Below are positions 39,732-51,375 of a stretch of 64,000 nt of DNA, piece by piece; within the stretch, counting starts at the first letter, position 1, and the number at the start of each line of letters is the position of its first letter. The notes under the pieces were generated by a model that worked only from the letters and a program-made list of their open reading frames with translations, ran no database searches and was not told where the DNA came from. This DNA is from Apostichopus japonicus (lineage: Eukaryota > Echinodermata > Holothuroidea > Aspidochirotida > Stichopodidae). A program made the translations under genes and the position numbers. The stretch covers positions 23,853,166 to 23,917,165 of the forward strand of contig NC_092579.1 of the NCBI RefSeq assembly GCF_037975245.1. The letters are read 5' to 3'.

Positions 39732-39877
39732 CACACTATAACTCCCATACTGAGAAGACAAATGAATGGGGGTTACACCCCCTAGGGACGGTTCACTGGG
39801 GTTTGCTCCTGCTCTGAGTAGGAGCTCTACTGGATCAATCTTTCCCTGCCAGGCAGCATAGTGTAAGGGTCTCATAC
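39732..39877 (-). CDS. caskin: Caskin exon: ankyrin repeats 2-3
   Basis: A 146-nt exon with a very strong acceptor (a run of T then CAG) and donor GTATGT. It adds two bases completing Gly, then 48 residues starting [11 protein letters not shown] and ending in GSYSV, and stops in phase 0. The motif [14 protein letters not shown] spans the junction with the previous exon and is characteristic of Caskin repeat 2. The second half contains the start of repeat 3, [10 protein letters not shown], where the usual LHLAAQ is slightly altered. Helix residues [10 protein letters not shown] fit the ankyrin second helix and finger. Ankyrin repeats make protein-protein contacts; in known Caskins this block binds partners at synapses and axons, which for this organism is only family inference. 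Confidence 0.96.
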
Positions 39878-40778
39878 CTGAAAAAAAAAGAGAGGGATAA
39901 TAGAGGGTGCTATTCACAATTTCTGACAAGGAATTGTACCAATGCTACTGTTAAGCTATAGCAATATTCAATGTATTTCCTGCTTATAGAATTACAAATG
40001 AATATTCTTAAAACAGAAATGAACAATCACAGTAAATCAATGTCAGATGTAATAGTGCTTTACTATAAAAATTCCTATTTGGTGCGCAACCATCAAGAAC
40101 TCACAAAAGTCAATATTTTCTCAAAATTTCCCACAAATACCAAATTGAATGAATCTGAATGAGAACAAAACAGCATGTTCATCAGGTGAGAGAGACACTA
40201 TTACAAATCTGTCATGCTTCTGGAAAATGGGAAATCAAGACTTCAATGGGAAATCAAGACTTCAAGATTCTTCAATTATACAATAAACTGAAGAGAATTA
40301 GATAAATATATAAAACATTTCAAACAAAAGACTTAGACATATCATATCTATGGCGAAGAGACTAATGTGGCTGTCAATGTGACTACAAAGTGACAACGAC
40401 ATGACTTTTTATTTAAACTTTATCCTACTGAGGGTCCATAATTATTTCTTCAATGTTTGCTTTCTTTGGTGACTACATCAAATTGCTGGCTGGCTGTTGG
40501 CTCTCCCCTCCCCTTCCCCATTTTCCTCCCCTCCACCTCCCTCCCATTCCCCCCGCCACCCCCTCCGCCTCCCTCTCTGTCCAAGGTACTGGTACATTTT
40601 TAGTTTTACCTTTTTTGTCTTTGATGACTACATCAAACTGCTGGCTGTTGGCTGTTCCCTCCCTTGTCCCTTTCCTTCCCCTCCACCTTTCCCTCCCTCC
40701 ATCTCCCCCCCCCCCCCAACCTCCACCTCCCCCTCCGCCTCCCTCTAGGTCCAAGGTACTGGTACATTTTGGTTTTAC
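39878..40778 (-). other. Intron, about 0.9 kb, with purine-rich repeats
   Basis: Donor GTAAAA, acceptor T-run plus CAG, phase 1. The half next to the donor (40471-40778) carries duplicated copies of the upstream exon end and purine-rich (G/A on the transcribed strand) tracts. The half next to the acceptor is ordinary AT-rich intron. Confidence 0.88.
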
Positions 40779-40820
40779 CTTTGTTGTCTTTGATGTCTAC
40801 ATCGACCTGTCGGCTGTTGA
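40471..40820 (-). repeat. Partial triplication of an ankyrin-exon 3' end plus splice donor and purine tract
   Basis: Three copies with offsets of about 155 and 169 bp. The functional copy is the exon end at 40779-40820. On the minus strand copy 2 (near 40610-40650) reads AACAGCCAGCAGTTTGATGTAGTCATC, AAAGACAAAAAAG, then GTAAAACTA, so it keeps the coding frame ([14 protein letters not shown]) and the donor. It also keeps about 45 bp of flanking intron (GTACCAGTACCTTGGAC). Copy 3 (40471-40500) keeps only the exon-like part and has lost the donor. The copies are separated by purine-rich (GGGAGG-type) tracts on the transcribed strand. No acceptor with a polypyrimidine tract precedes copy 2 or 3, so they are probably not spliced as separate exons. 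Confidence 0.88.
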
Positions 40821-40879
40821 GTAAGAGTGATAGTATATGGCAATTACCATTCAAGGCAGCATGGTGCAAGGCAGAAAAT
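40779..40879 (-). CDS. caskin: Caskin exon: ankyrin repeat 1 and start of repeat 2
   Basis: A 101-nt exon following acceptor TTGCCCTCAG and ending at the relatively weak donor GTAAAA. It supplies the third base of a Gly codon, 33 residues ([11 protein letters not shown]... through DIKDNK) and one base (g) that joins 'gt' of the next exon to give Gly. The ankyrin consensus is clear: A/S-LHHAA-x-NG followed by the second helix HILSLLLN. This is the most diagnostic segment for Caskin, because [11 protein letters not shown] and DIKDNKG are near-invariant in the family. ANKS1 proteins have a similar repeat but no SH3 domain. The first ~25 nt of exon were checked for frame; no stop is present. Directly downstream, the 3' end of this exon and its donor have been duplicated (see the repeat entry at 40471-40820). 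Confidence 0.95.
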
Positions 40880-41103
40880 CTGAGGGCAAAACAAAAACAA
40901 CCTTTAACTCAAAATAGGCATTTGAGAAATATGACCAAATAAATCAGCAAAAAATGGAGAAGATTCAATCCTCAAAAGAAACACCAAAACTTCCAACATG
41001 AAAAAGATATATGTAGCATGATCAAAAATAAATTTTCAAGTGTTTATGATCGTTTCAGCATTACTGAATAATTATTCTGATAGTTATTGGGGAGATGGTC
41101 TCA

Positions 41104-41216
41104 TGAGAAGGAAGGGCAATGACCGGTCATGGAAGGCGCACAGTGTTAAAGGGTTACCAAGGACATTATAGGCACGGTAGAACAGGGTGGTAAGGTTGTG
41201 AGGAGACAGGTAAGCT
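41104..41216 (+). repeat. Dispersed repeat, copy 1 (pair with 50603-50723)
   Basis: Shares TGAGAAGGAAGGGC, CACAGT-TTAAA-GGTTACCA, GGCACGGTAGAA and GGAGACAGGTAAGC in the same order and orientation with 50603-50723. The terminal GAGGAGACAGGTAAG word also occurs alone near 26415. Family unknown. Confidence 0.75.
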
Positions 41217-41359
41217 TGTCACTCGTAAATATCCACATACTCTCCTATCAATCCTATCCAATCTATTCAGAAATGCTTTGAACAAAAGGAATTGTGAAGT
41301 GGTTTCATAATCATCATCGATACTATTGCACACACAGAAAGAAACAAAGCAAAAATATA

Positions 41360-41388
41360 AAAGAAAGAAGGAAAGAAAGAAAGAAAGT
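41360..41388. repeat. (GAAA)n microsatellite
   Basis: AGAAAGAAGGAAAGAAAGAAAG-type run in intron. Confidence 0.9.
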
Positions 41389-41820
41389 GAAGGGTACCTT
41401 GGTATACTTCTCCTTCTTGTCTTGATTACAGATCTTGATTACATAAACATTATAAACTGAATTGATATAGTAAATATAGTTAAGGGCATTCACAAAGGCT
41501 ACAGGCTCTATGAAAAGCTATATCAAAGTTCAACGGCCTTCAATCCACACAAAGAAATGAACTACATTTTAGAGACGTATTTAATTTCTTCTCAACTACA
41601 AAATCATTCTACATAGAAATAACTATAAAGCACAGTTATGACTTACACACAAATTATCAATTTATTTGGTGCTTCAATGCTAGCTTATATCATAGTATAA
41701 TGTGACATAATGCATTAGTTTTCTCTTTTCCCTAAATGCTATGACTAACTTAAGACAAAACTACCAAAACTCCCTGGTTTGGATATTTACAAACTAACCT
41801 TGTCTTAACTCTACTATGTC

Positions 41821-42203
41821 ACATCCCCATCTTACTAGCCTACTAACTGGTAACATTTTAGCACTGCCCAACCCCTCCCCCACCCCCTTCCCCCACACCA
41901 CTGACCCTCCTATTCAACACCCATTTCTTCTACCTTACCAGCAAGGCAGCTGGAAGTAAGAGGAGATATAAGCATTGTCCCCAGGGGATTCAATGGGGGC
42001 GCAGAGCTAAAACATTCCCATCTTACTAGCCTACTAACTGGTAACATTTTAGCACTGCACAACCCCCCCCCCCCACTCTACTGACCTTGCGGTTCAACAC
42101 CCATCACTTATACCTCACTGGCATGTAGGAGCAGATATAAGCATTGTCCCCAGGGGTATTCAATGAGGGCGCAGTGCTAAAACATTCCCAGTCAATAGGC
42201 TAA
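41821..42203. repeat. Tandem duplication of a ~191-bp unit
   Basis: Two head-to-tail copies starting at 41821 and 42012. Both contain CATCTTACTAGCCTACTAACTGG, TAACATTTTAGCACTGC, a C-rich run, CAACACCCAT, GAT-ATAAGCATTGTCCCCAGGGG and GGGCGCAG-GCTAAAACATTCCC. The second copy has a longer C run and several indels. It is followed by sequence related to 17374-17460, so the unit is probably derived from a dispersed repeat. Confidence 0.88.
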
Positions 42204-43282
42204 GTAGATGGGAAAGTGCAATAGCATTAGAAGAGTCAAGATCAATGAGAGTAGAGCACAGTATATCTATCAATTCCTTTTCCTTTCCATATGTTATACC
42301 TTATATTCAACATATCGATCCGTTTTTACCATAAATGCTAGCCTGAGGTACATTCAGTCAATACATCCTTACACACTGTTCCCAAAATGTATCTTTACAG
42401 CTGTAATAACATAAATCCCTCAGCTCTCCACTCACAGAATATTACCCATTTCTTTGAACTCTTTCACCAAACATATTTAGGTCATAAATTTCAGCAAAGG
42501 ATATTTCCAGAAAAAAAGGTAAACCCTTGAAAGTTCAAGAGCATCTCCACACTTCATCTCCATTTAAATACTTTTATTGGTCCCACCCAGCCATCCACAG
42601 GGTCCACCTTTTGACCTCACAAGCTACAAATTACTCAATTATTCTCAAACCATTTTACCCAGGGTAAGAGAAACATTTCACTCAATAGCTATTTAGTCCA
42701 AACTTTATTTCCCCCACTTTTGCTTGACAATACCACCAGAATTCAACCAGTGTTATTTCAGTGATACAATAATGGCACTTTTAAGAGGCTTTCCAAATCA
42801 GAGGATAATTGCTTCCAGCTATGACCTCTGAACCTAAGGTTAAAACTTTCTGTGGGTTTTAAAAATGACAAAACGGTGTGATATTGTGCTGACATGTACA
42901 GTACTAGAGATCTCCCTGTAAAAAAAAAAAAGGGGCAGAATGTGGTAAACTTGACCTAGAACTCTTCCAGAATCTGCTGTTAATATTCAAGACTTAGAGA
43001 CCTGTATCACTGGTAGTGTGTTCCCAATAGGGGCATAATGTATACCACCAACAACTGTGAACAGAATAAGTTTGTCTATCCAAAGAAAAAAGAATGTTGA
43101 AATTAGTACATGATTCAAGAGAACAAAGTCTGCAACCTTTTTTAAATATCAACTGTAAAGAAATGTGTGAAAAGTAACACGAAATCTTGATTCTGATGTG
43201 AATATCTTATCACTGAAATTGTCACTTAAAATTATCAACACAGAATTAACATTGGGCATTGGGACAGATGACTTTATTTCAC

Positions 43283-43712
43283 TTATGTCCCTAACGTATG
43301 TACATATGTTTTCTAACGTATGTACATGTTTCCTAATACATGTACATGTTTCTTTATGTATGTACATGTTTCCGCATGCCTGTAAATCTTGCTTTATGGC
43401 TGCATGTATGTTTCCTAATGTCTGTAAATCTTTCTTTGTGGCAGTACATGTTGTTATAATGTCTGTAAATGTTTCATTACATTGCACATGTTTCATAATG
43501 TCTGTAAATCTTGCTTTTCATGGCTGTACATGTTGTAGATAATGTCTGTAACGTCTTTCTTTACATTGCACATGTTTCCCATTAATAATATATGTACATG
43601 TTTTTGTAATGTTTTTACATGTTTCCTTTATGTCTGTAAATGTCTCCTAATTTATGTACATCTTTTCCTCATGTTTGTACATGATTCCTAACATATGTGC
43701 ACATACTGTATA
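43283..43712. repeat. Degenerate array of ~27-bp TGTACATGTTTC units
   Basis: About 15 diverged copies of TGTACATGTTTCCTAATGTCTGTAAAT-like sequence. Neighbouring copies alternate between TGTACATG and CTGTAAAT forms. It generates Met/Cys-rich frames on both strands that are artefacts of the repeat. Confidence 0.85.
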
Positions 43713-46402
43713 CTTAAGCTCACGTCATCTATTGGATTGTGGAGGTTTACCTTCCTAACCCGAGGTAGAGCCTCGACAAAGCACACTCACACGTGATCTT
43801 CCTTCAGTCCAAAACAATTCATTCGATTGGTTAAATCGTTTGCCAAGTTATTTAGCAGCTTAAGTGACATCAGATTGTCTCAATTTGACCTTCTATATCC
43901 TTCCTTTATTGTTTTAACATTCTCTGAAACTATTGTGTCGACCATCTCAAGGATTTAACAGAAGTAAATTCATGCAACTTCCAAAACGACACATGCTTGA
44001 ATACTTGTCCGGTGATAGAAATGTGTTTGCCTTTTTCCCCTCTCCTTTATTTTTGCATATGTGATAGCTGTTACCCTTGGTAATTTGAAAGCAAGTCACA
44101 TGGAAAATTGCAGTCTAAGTGTATTCCCTCAAGAGAGATTTGTCAGACCAAATTAATATTGTATGGCATAGTACTGTTACACTACAGATACAGAGAAGAT
44201 CAGAGAGTTTTCCAAATGAAATCTAATTTTCTGTCATTAATGTAGGAATCTATCATTTATATATAGGCCTATCAGGACAGATTATCAACCAACAAGAGAA
44301 AGGGGGAGGGGGGGCAAAATGGGAGGAGGGAGGCAAGGGGAAGGAAACTTAAAACCAGGGAGTAAGGCGGCAAATGTCATTGTTCAAAGAACCTAAAAGA
44401 TATTGTGTTATTTCCTTCAACTTGAGTTGGCCTTTTAATTTTCTACGAGTCTCGCTCCCAAATTGTTGGAAAATGTTTCAGCAGTCCCTAAGTGATCTCC
44501 TTAATATGCACGTACACCCTCCGAATGGCATTTACGTGACTAGTCTGGAACAACATTAGCGGCGGTCTAATCAGTTTATTAAGTCGTTCATCGACCAAAT
44601 TAAAATTTAATTTGACATTTAGGCGAACATGCTCGAAGTCAATGTGTTGTTTCCTGTTTGTTAAAGATCTGAATAAATTACTCGCAAATCAAACTCGGGC
44701 AGGAGCTCACCAGGGGCGAAAAACTGACATGTGATATAAAAAAGGAAAGGGCAGAATAAAATATCAGTCAAATCCAAAAGATAATACTTGCAAAATACGG
44801 CCACTGCAGACGTCGGTTTGTACGGAGTCTGATTTAGTCGTGATTGAATGACAATGTGTCTAATGCGTGACTCTACCTGACAGCTTTTGACTCGTTATTG
44901 ATAATAAATCACGTTCTACATCAACGAGATGGACATTATTTCAACAAAAATTGGAAATTAAAAGGATTGGCTTCTCACAAATGTACACACACAATAATAC
45001 CTCTACCAAACTAGGAAACTGCCAAAACTTCGTTAAAATCACCACTCTGCTACGGTACATTAATCGTTACCAACAAACGAAACAACTCATAAAACAGATG
45101 TTAGCTTTGTCTTGCATAGAAGAATTTCAGTGGAAATAGGAAAAGGAAGGTTGTAGGATATTGTTGAGTCTTCAATAAATTTTACCATTTTTCAGTTTGG
45201 GTTTTTAGGCAAAAGTGGTAAAAAGAAGAAGTGATATGCAACCAATGTAATAGACATCTATTGCCTTTTATTAACCTTCCTGTCCATTAAATTACCTCAT
45301 CTCCTCTCCCAAACTCTCCCCCCCCCACTTCCGCCCCCCCCCCACTTCCGTCATCTCACATCTATTGTCACTCCTCCTTGATGTAAAATTTTGCAATGTT
45401 GTCATTAAGTTTGTCCAATTTGATATCCATATATAATGTTCCCAAGCACACCAGAGGAATTCTGAAATATTGATTTTCAAAGAGTGAGGAATTTGTTGGT
45501 CATCAGAGACCTTATAATTCTGGAACATGAAAGCCAAAACATCTTCATCAATATAGAACCACTGAAGACAACAGAAGGAAGAAGCATGAAAATAGCTCAA
45601 TACTACTCCATAGAGAACATACATCTGCCCTTATCTATAGATTACGGGCACTGCATGCTTCAAGGAAGCTTGCCAACGAATGCCTTCAAATGTTCCCTGC
45701 AGCTTTGCTGCCTGACTTGCAAGTGAAATGCGTGGATGCATGCAACAGCTTGCAGACAATGACCATCGCTACCTGCCAGCATACAGAAACTTGAAAACTA
45801 GTGTACACAACAACTGCAGAGGGCTGTCTTTCTTACACTTTGAGCAATACTCCATAGGTTTGGTAAAATTGTCATGGAAGGCCAATCGTCTACTTTTAAC
45901 ACCGTTCAACCTCTAGTAATCTCTTCCCTTCGATGATTCTGGCCAAATCAATAATTCGAATTAACCTAGAATTATAGAAGCTCCAAAAAGCAGCACACGT
46001 ACTGAAATTCTTTAACATTTTTACTTCGAGTAAGAAGAAACTGGATGGCAAAAATGTCTCAATCCTATTGCAAATGGTCAGATTTTTAATTAAGTTCTTA
46101 TTGTCACCTGCAGCAAAGTGAACCCTGGAGATCAGATTGATTTATAATGGATTACGGGTAAAAAACGGAAGAAAACGAAGGCCAGGACAGAGATTGAAAT
46201 TACAATGAACTGTATATTTTGTACTCAGGGACAAAATATTTTTATATAAACGGTCAAAAATATATTGAGGTAAACTTGGTGCATTTTGTACGACTAAGTT
46301 TCAGATCAGTCACAATTTACGATAGCATGCCATACTAGGATGTATACACTTATGTGGATTTCTGACGCATCGCTGGTTTATTACTGCAGCATTGGTGACT
46401 TA

Positions 46403-46821
46403 AGCCCTGTTTACACTTGAGAATGAACTAGGTGTCGAACCCAAAGATCGAGTCGGAGATCTATAACTTAAACACCGATCGTACCCTGTGATTTCGTCCT
46501 CGTAACAGACTAGGATCGAGAGAGGAGCAGACTCCCGGCACTCAGTCTTAAATTAGTAAATTATGTAACTGCAGCTCACGGTTGAACCTGGATCTGCGTT
46601 GACCTTTCACTTCCTTCGCAGAGCAGCACATCATACGGCTCATGGTTAGGCGCTTCTTCTCCTAGTAGACAGACTTAAACAACCTGTTCGCTAATGGTGA
46701 GCACTGGTCTGACAACGAGCACACGGTCTCGCGTAAAGGCACGGATGTTTAAACTCAAATTGAACTTATACTAATGTTGAACACAGAGAACAGGGTCTGA
46801 TCGGTAATGTAAACAAGGCCT
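46403..46821. mobile_element. MITE candidate with TA target duplication
   Basis: The ends are imperfect inverted repeats, AGCCCTGTTTACACTT at the left and the reverse complement AGGCCTTGTTTACATT at the right, about 13 of 16 positions agreeing. Both ends are flanked by TA. The 419-bp interior is GC-richer than the surroundings and has repeated GATCG/CGATC words and no open frame of note. This size, the TIRs and the TA duplication fit a non-autonomous DNA transposon; the superfamily is uncertain. Confidence 0.65.
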
Positions 46822-49102
46822 TATTGACAAGGAACCACAGTTAAAAGGTCATTAACTTAATTTCTCATGGCTTACAGAAAGTGAAAAAAGCAACTATGCA
46901 TACAGAAACTGCTGTACTGCTGTACTGCAACGGTTGTCTAAATAAGCCCATTCTACAGAGCATTTTACTATGTGGCACAAACAAACAATTCCCTGAAGGA
47001 ACCATGTCTCTACAATAACAACATTTCTACCTCTACATCCACTAAAAACACATATCTATAGGAACGGCTCATAAGCCATCTAAGCTATCGAAAACGACAA
47101 TCTGCTTATTTTACAGATCTTTTAACCACAAAAGGCTATCAATGTAAGTAAGCCAACCACAGAGGAGCTGCATGCATATTACATCTTTTACTGCTTATCT
47201 GGGATTCAAAATATTCTCACACTACTTTTTAACATGCCTACCCATGAGGATCATGTTGTAAGATTTCACTCCTTATCTGTGAAATGACACTATAAAATTT
47301 AATAAGCTGTCAGTTTCAGTTAGCCAGTCAAATCTTACGGTCTTTATCAAATTTTATTACCTACGGTCAATCGGTAGCGCATGATACCGGTGTGAACTCG
47401 TCAAGGAAAATCTCTCTTCCCCTCAGCAGGATAGGAAATGGTCTAGTTTCGATTTTGCATATATTGAAATTAAAGACATCCCAGAGGAATCGGGAGGTAA
47501 TAGGCAGATGGAAAATGGTCTAAACTGAAATTATGGATCCATTCCGCAATCTTTCTTTATTGGGGTTATTCTTCTGTAACTACTTATAACTTTTATTATT
47601 AAGAATAAAACGCTAGCTGCCATGTTTATTTTCTACATGAGGCAAAACAATCAACAGAAAACTGACAGGGAAATCGTAAACTAAATTTCAGAAGAGAAAA
47701 AAAAACCTTGGTTAAACTTAAAGAGGGGATTAGATTGCTCACATGGAACAGCAAATTTCAAGTTTATTAAAAATCCAGTATAAATACATGAAAGTACATA
47801 TTTATGAATAGGATAGCACTGAACTTGTGTGCTTGTAGGTCACTGTTTCTAAGACCATTGTAATTAATAACTTGCCCCATTCCAATATTTCAAATCAGAA
47901 ACAATTTGCCCTTTTGGGGTAGATGCACTAAAACAATGGGAAGGAACAAAAAGTACTTTTATCTTCACAACAGCTGTCATCATTTCTCTTGGACAAATAT
48001 TCCTATAACCAGTTCATAGGACTGCATATATATATGATAAAGGTCCCAATTTCATAAAACCACATGTTTGTTCATTTACAAATTCTAAATTAGCAAGCAA
48101 CTATATTTTCATGGCCATTGCAATAACCGATTCAATTACTCAGATTATTACCCACAGTGAGTCATTGTGCAAAAAATATCAAAACACCTGTTTTGAAGTA
48201 TTGTGGGGTCCTCTCTCTTCAAAACCATCAGAAAACTTAATTGCTCCATTCTGAGACCAGGAAGTTGTTCCCCCCAAACTCACACCAGAACCTCCAGCGT
48301 TTTAAAATCTACAGGGAACTCGCAAAACGTCAGGCAATCTCATATTTTTGGGAGCCAAAGGCAGTATTTTAACGGCTGCAAATCTCATCAGCTTTGTATG
48401 ACGATGCTGCTGCATAACATTGGCGGATACCAGTCGGCTTTTGTCTTAACACTATAGCCTTTGCCTGCCAGCGATAGTCCAGTCATTTATTAATCAAATT
48501 CTAAGGATCACAAAGAATATTAAATGAAGGTGCGTCTCCAAAAATGCAGGGATCAGAGACATAAATTCAATAAGGCTTCATCATTAGCAGCTAATTTTCT
48601 ATTACACTTTCTCAGTCTCGGTATGAAAAGCCTGATGCTAACAGGCAGGGTTTTACCCGGTTATCGAACGCCAACATGAGGTCAGGGTAAATCCCGAGAG
48701 GGCATTGGCCAATAAAACTGCAAAATTGGTAACCGCATTGGGAAGAAAATACATCTCCATTTAATTACAATATCTTAAGATTTGTGTGGCATACTTCCCA
48801 CGAGGATAGCATAGCCTTCACAGGAACCCATGGGACATAAAGCCTTTATGTGTTTTGTTTGCTGTTAATGATGTAATGAACCGTATTGCTTTAAAGGTAG
48901 TTGTCAAGTTTATTTCTGATTTCAGCTCTTTTACAACAGCAACAAAATGGGTTAAAGCATTTTGTTGAGTTTGGTTGTTTCGAGTCTATGTGGTCATTAT
49001 ATTGCTTTAAATCTGTCTGTTTCAGATGCAAGGTTTATTATGCATAATTGTTTTTCAAGTAGCTCTTATTCAGTTTATCAGTATATCAAAGAATAATAAT
49101 AA

Positions 49103-49206
49103 CAGCAGTTACTTTTACGACCCTTAAGCGACCACAAATGTGGGAGAAACCCGCAAATGGCTTATGGATTACAACTTACACGTCGTCAGGTGGCTTCCAA
49201 TTCAAC
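49103..49206 (+). repeat. Dispersed repeat, copy 1 (pair with 53102-53201)
   Basis: Shares CAGCAGTTA, CTTAAGCGACCACAAA, GTGGGAGAAACC, CTTACACGTCG and GTGGCTTCCAATTCAAC with 53102-53201 in the same order and orientation. It is preceded by an (AAT)n-like stretch. Looks like a SINE or LINE-tail fragment; family not identified. Confidence 0.8.
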
Positions 49207-50311
49207 AGAATGTTTAGGGAAACACCCCAGAATATTTAATAAATTAAAGTTAGAAAAAATACCCCACAAGGCACATTAGTAAGCTGATTTAGTCATACAT
49301 CAGGAGGGTGTTACATACAAAGGGTATGCTACCTAAAAGGCTATGACACTTGGACTGTCATGGTCACCTGATGTCACCTGATGCAACATGACCTTTATCT
49401 CAGGTAGATATAATAACCAGATGATCAAACACAAAGATGATATCTTGTTACAATTTATGACCATTTTTCTTGTTATTTTCCATACAAGTCAGTGCATGCA
49501 TGAAGTACAACTTGAGTTACTTCCACTCCAACTGCTACTCCCTGCCTTCCTGGGACATCTGTGAAGTTGACTTTCCTAAACGCATTCAATAATTTTCATA
49601 ACAGACAAAGTATCTTGAGTTTAAACTCTGGAGAGTCCATTTGTCTCACTACTGATTTGTACTCATGACAAAAAACAACCTTATCAGAGGTTCTGAGATA
49701 GAATTAAGCCAAAGAAAGCAGAAAAAGTATGTCACCTAAACAACAGAAACTGGGTGAAAAAACGCCGGGAAAATGATTCCAAATTGTTAATGCCTGACTG
49801 GATTAAACCTACTCTCAGCTTTTGAGGATTTGCAAAGTCGGTAAATCACAGAGTGGAAAAGCATCTAAATGTTCTTTCAATTTTAAGTTATTGGTAATGG
49901 ATTATATGGGACAATTGCAAGTAACACAATTCTGGTTATGATCTAACTTTTGGGCAACATGTCAAAATATATGTCAAGTTTATTATATTTTACACCTATT
50001 CGTGTTTCCAAGCTGTTCTTATTGGTTGCTTCTACAGGACTTAGGTTGATTAGGATATTCCGCTCCCTAAGGTGGGAAACAATAGAGCAGTTGTAGCGAG
50101 GAGACATGGGAGTGAGGAATAAAGTAAACATGTTCTACTGAAGAGCATACAGTTGTGAGAAAACTAAATTGCAGTGACTTAGATCTAGATTGTTAAACCA
50201 GCACACGATGATCTACTTGTTGCATTTATTAATGAAACCTATGAACCTGCCTATTAATTTCAAATGCTTTTCATCTGATTTCACAAGGAGGTACCGTCTG
50301 GGATGGGGCTT

Positions 50312-50330
50312 TATCTCTCTCTCTCTCTCT
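50312..50330. repeat. (TC)n microsatellite
   Basis: About nine TC units in intron. Confidence 0.9.
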
Positions 50331-50602
50331 TGGTACAATCTACCTTTTGTTTTTATGTTGTTCTCCAATCCTGCTTTTTAAATTCCAAAACTTACTGGTT
50401 CCAAACTTACTGCTCCACCAAAACAGCCCTAAAAACCCCTTTCATAAAAAGAAAAGGATACTTATCGGGCTGCAAACTACTTCAAACTCTTCCAGAAACA
50501 GTGGATGGGAAAAACTCCGTTCCTAGGAAACCGAAAGTGGACGAAATCCGATGGAAAAAAATCCGCTCGAAAATAACGATCGAGACACTTTGGATGGTAG
50601 AA

Positions 50603-50723
50603 TGAGAAGGAAGGGCTGTGATCAGAGGAGCCGGTCGTAGAGGGTGCACAGTATTAAAAGGTTACCAGGACATTCTAGGCACGGTAGAATGAGGGTGTTA
50701 AGGTTGTGGGGAGACAGGTAAGC
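50603..50723 (+). repeat. Dispersed repeat, copy 2 (pair with 41104-41216)
   Basis: Second copy of the element described at 41104-41216, with small indels in the AGGAGCCGGTCGTAGAGGGTGC region. It ends AGACAGGTAAGCGAGG. Confidence 0.75.
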
Positions 50724-51092
50724 GAGGAACGAAGTAAATAGTGGATAACTGCCAGAAACAGAAACATAATCAGCTTGAGATACACTGGACTATAATATAT
50801 CTTGATGAAAGCAAGCCAAGCGACTCAGTGATTCCTCGCCACATTTTATAGGGGAGCAAAAATTGAATTTACGGTACCACTACAGACAAAAGTGTCTTGA
50901 ACATATTTTACATTAACAGATCAGCAAGGTTCTTTCACTCATGTCTCAGATTCATCCAAACTTTACTTTTAATGGTCTTAATATTTTCTCACCAGTTTGG
51001 GAATTTAGGAGCAACGATACTTACCTTTCCCCAATCTAATATGCACTTTTCCACAACTATATAACCTACTGAATTGGTATGATGTAGCACTG

Positions 51093-51375
51093 TGTGCCAC
51101 ATCCCACATCCGGGACTCTTCCAGACTGGCTCTCCTCCCACATCCCACATCAGGGACTTTTCCAGACTGGCTCTCCTTCCACATCCCACATCCCACACCC
51201 GGGACTCTTCTAGACTGGCTCTCCTCCCACATCCCACATCCGGGACTCTTCCAGACTGGCTCTCCTCCCACATCCCACATCCGAAAACTCTTCCAGGCTG
51301 GCCTCTCCTCCCACATCCGGAACTCTTCCAGGCTGGCTCTCCTCCCACATCCCACATCCGAGACTCTTCCAGATT
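51093..51375. repeat. 41-bp minisatellite
   Basis: Six to seven copies of GGACTCTTCCAGACTGGCTC followed by TCCTCCCACATCCCACATCC. Unit length varies through gain or loss of the CCCACAT subunit. Both strands are open over the array (Gly/Trp/Ser-rich or Ser/Pro-rich frames); these frames have no independent support. Confidence 0.93.

Noticed and set aside
40473-40778. Additional Caskin exons in the duplicated copies near 40.6 and 40.48 kb
   Set aside because: They lack upstream acceptors (purine tracts precede them) and copy 3 has lost its donor; the functional exon already joins the next one in phase.
45484-45916. Plus-strand frames of 80 and 62 codons as a possible gene
   Set aside because: Short, adjacent but not phase-linked, no known motif and no convincing splice sites.
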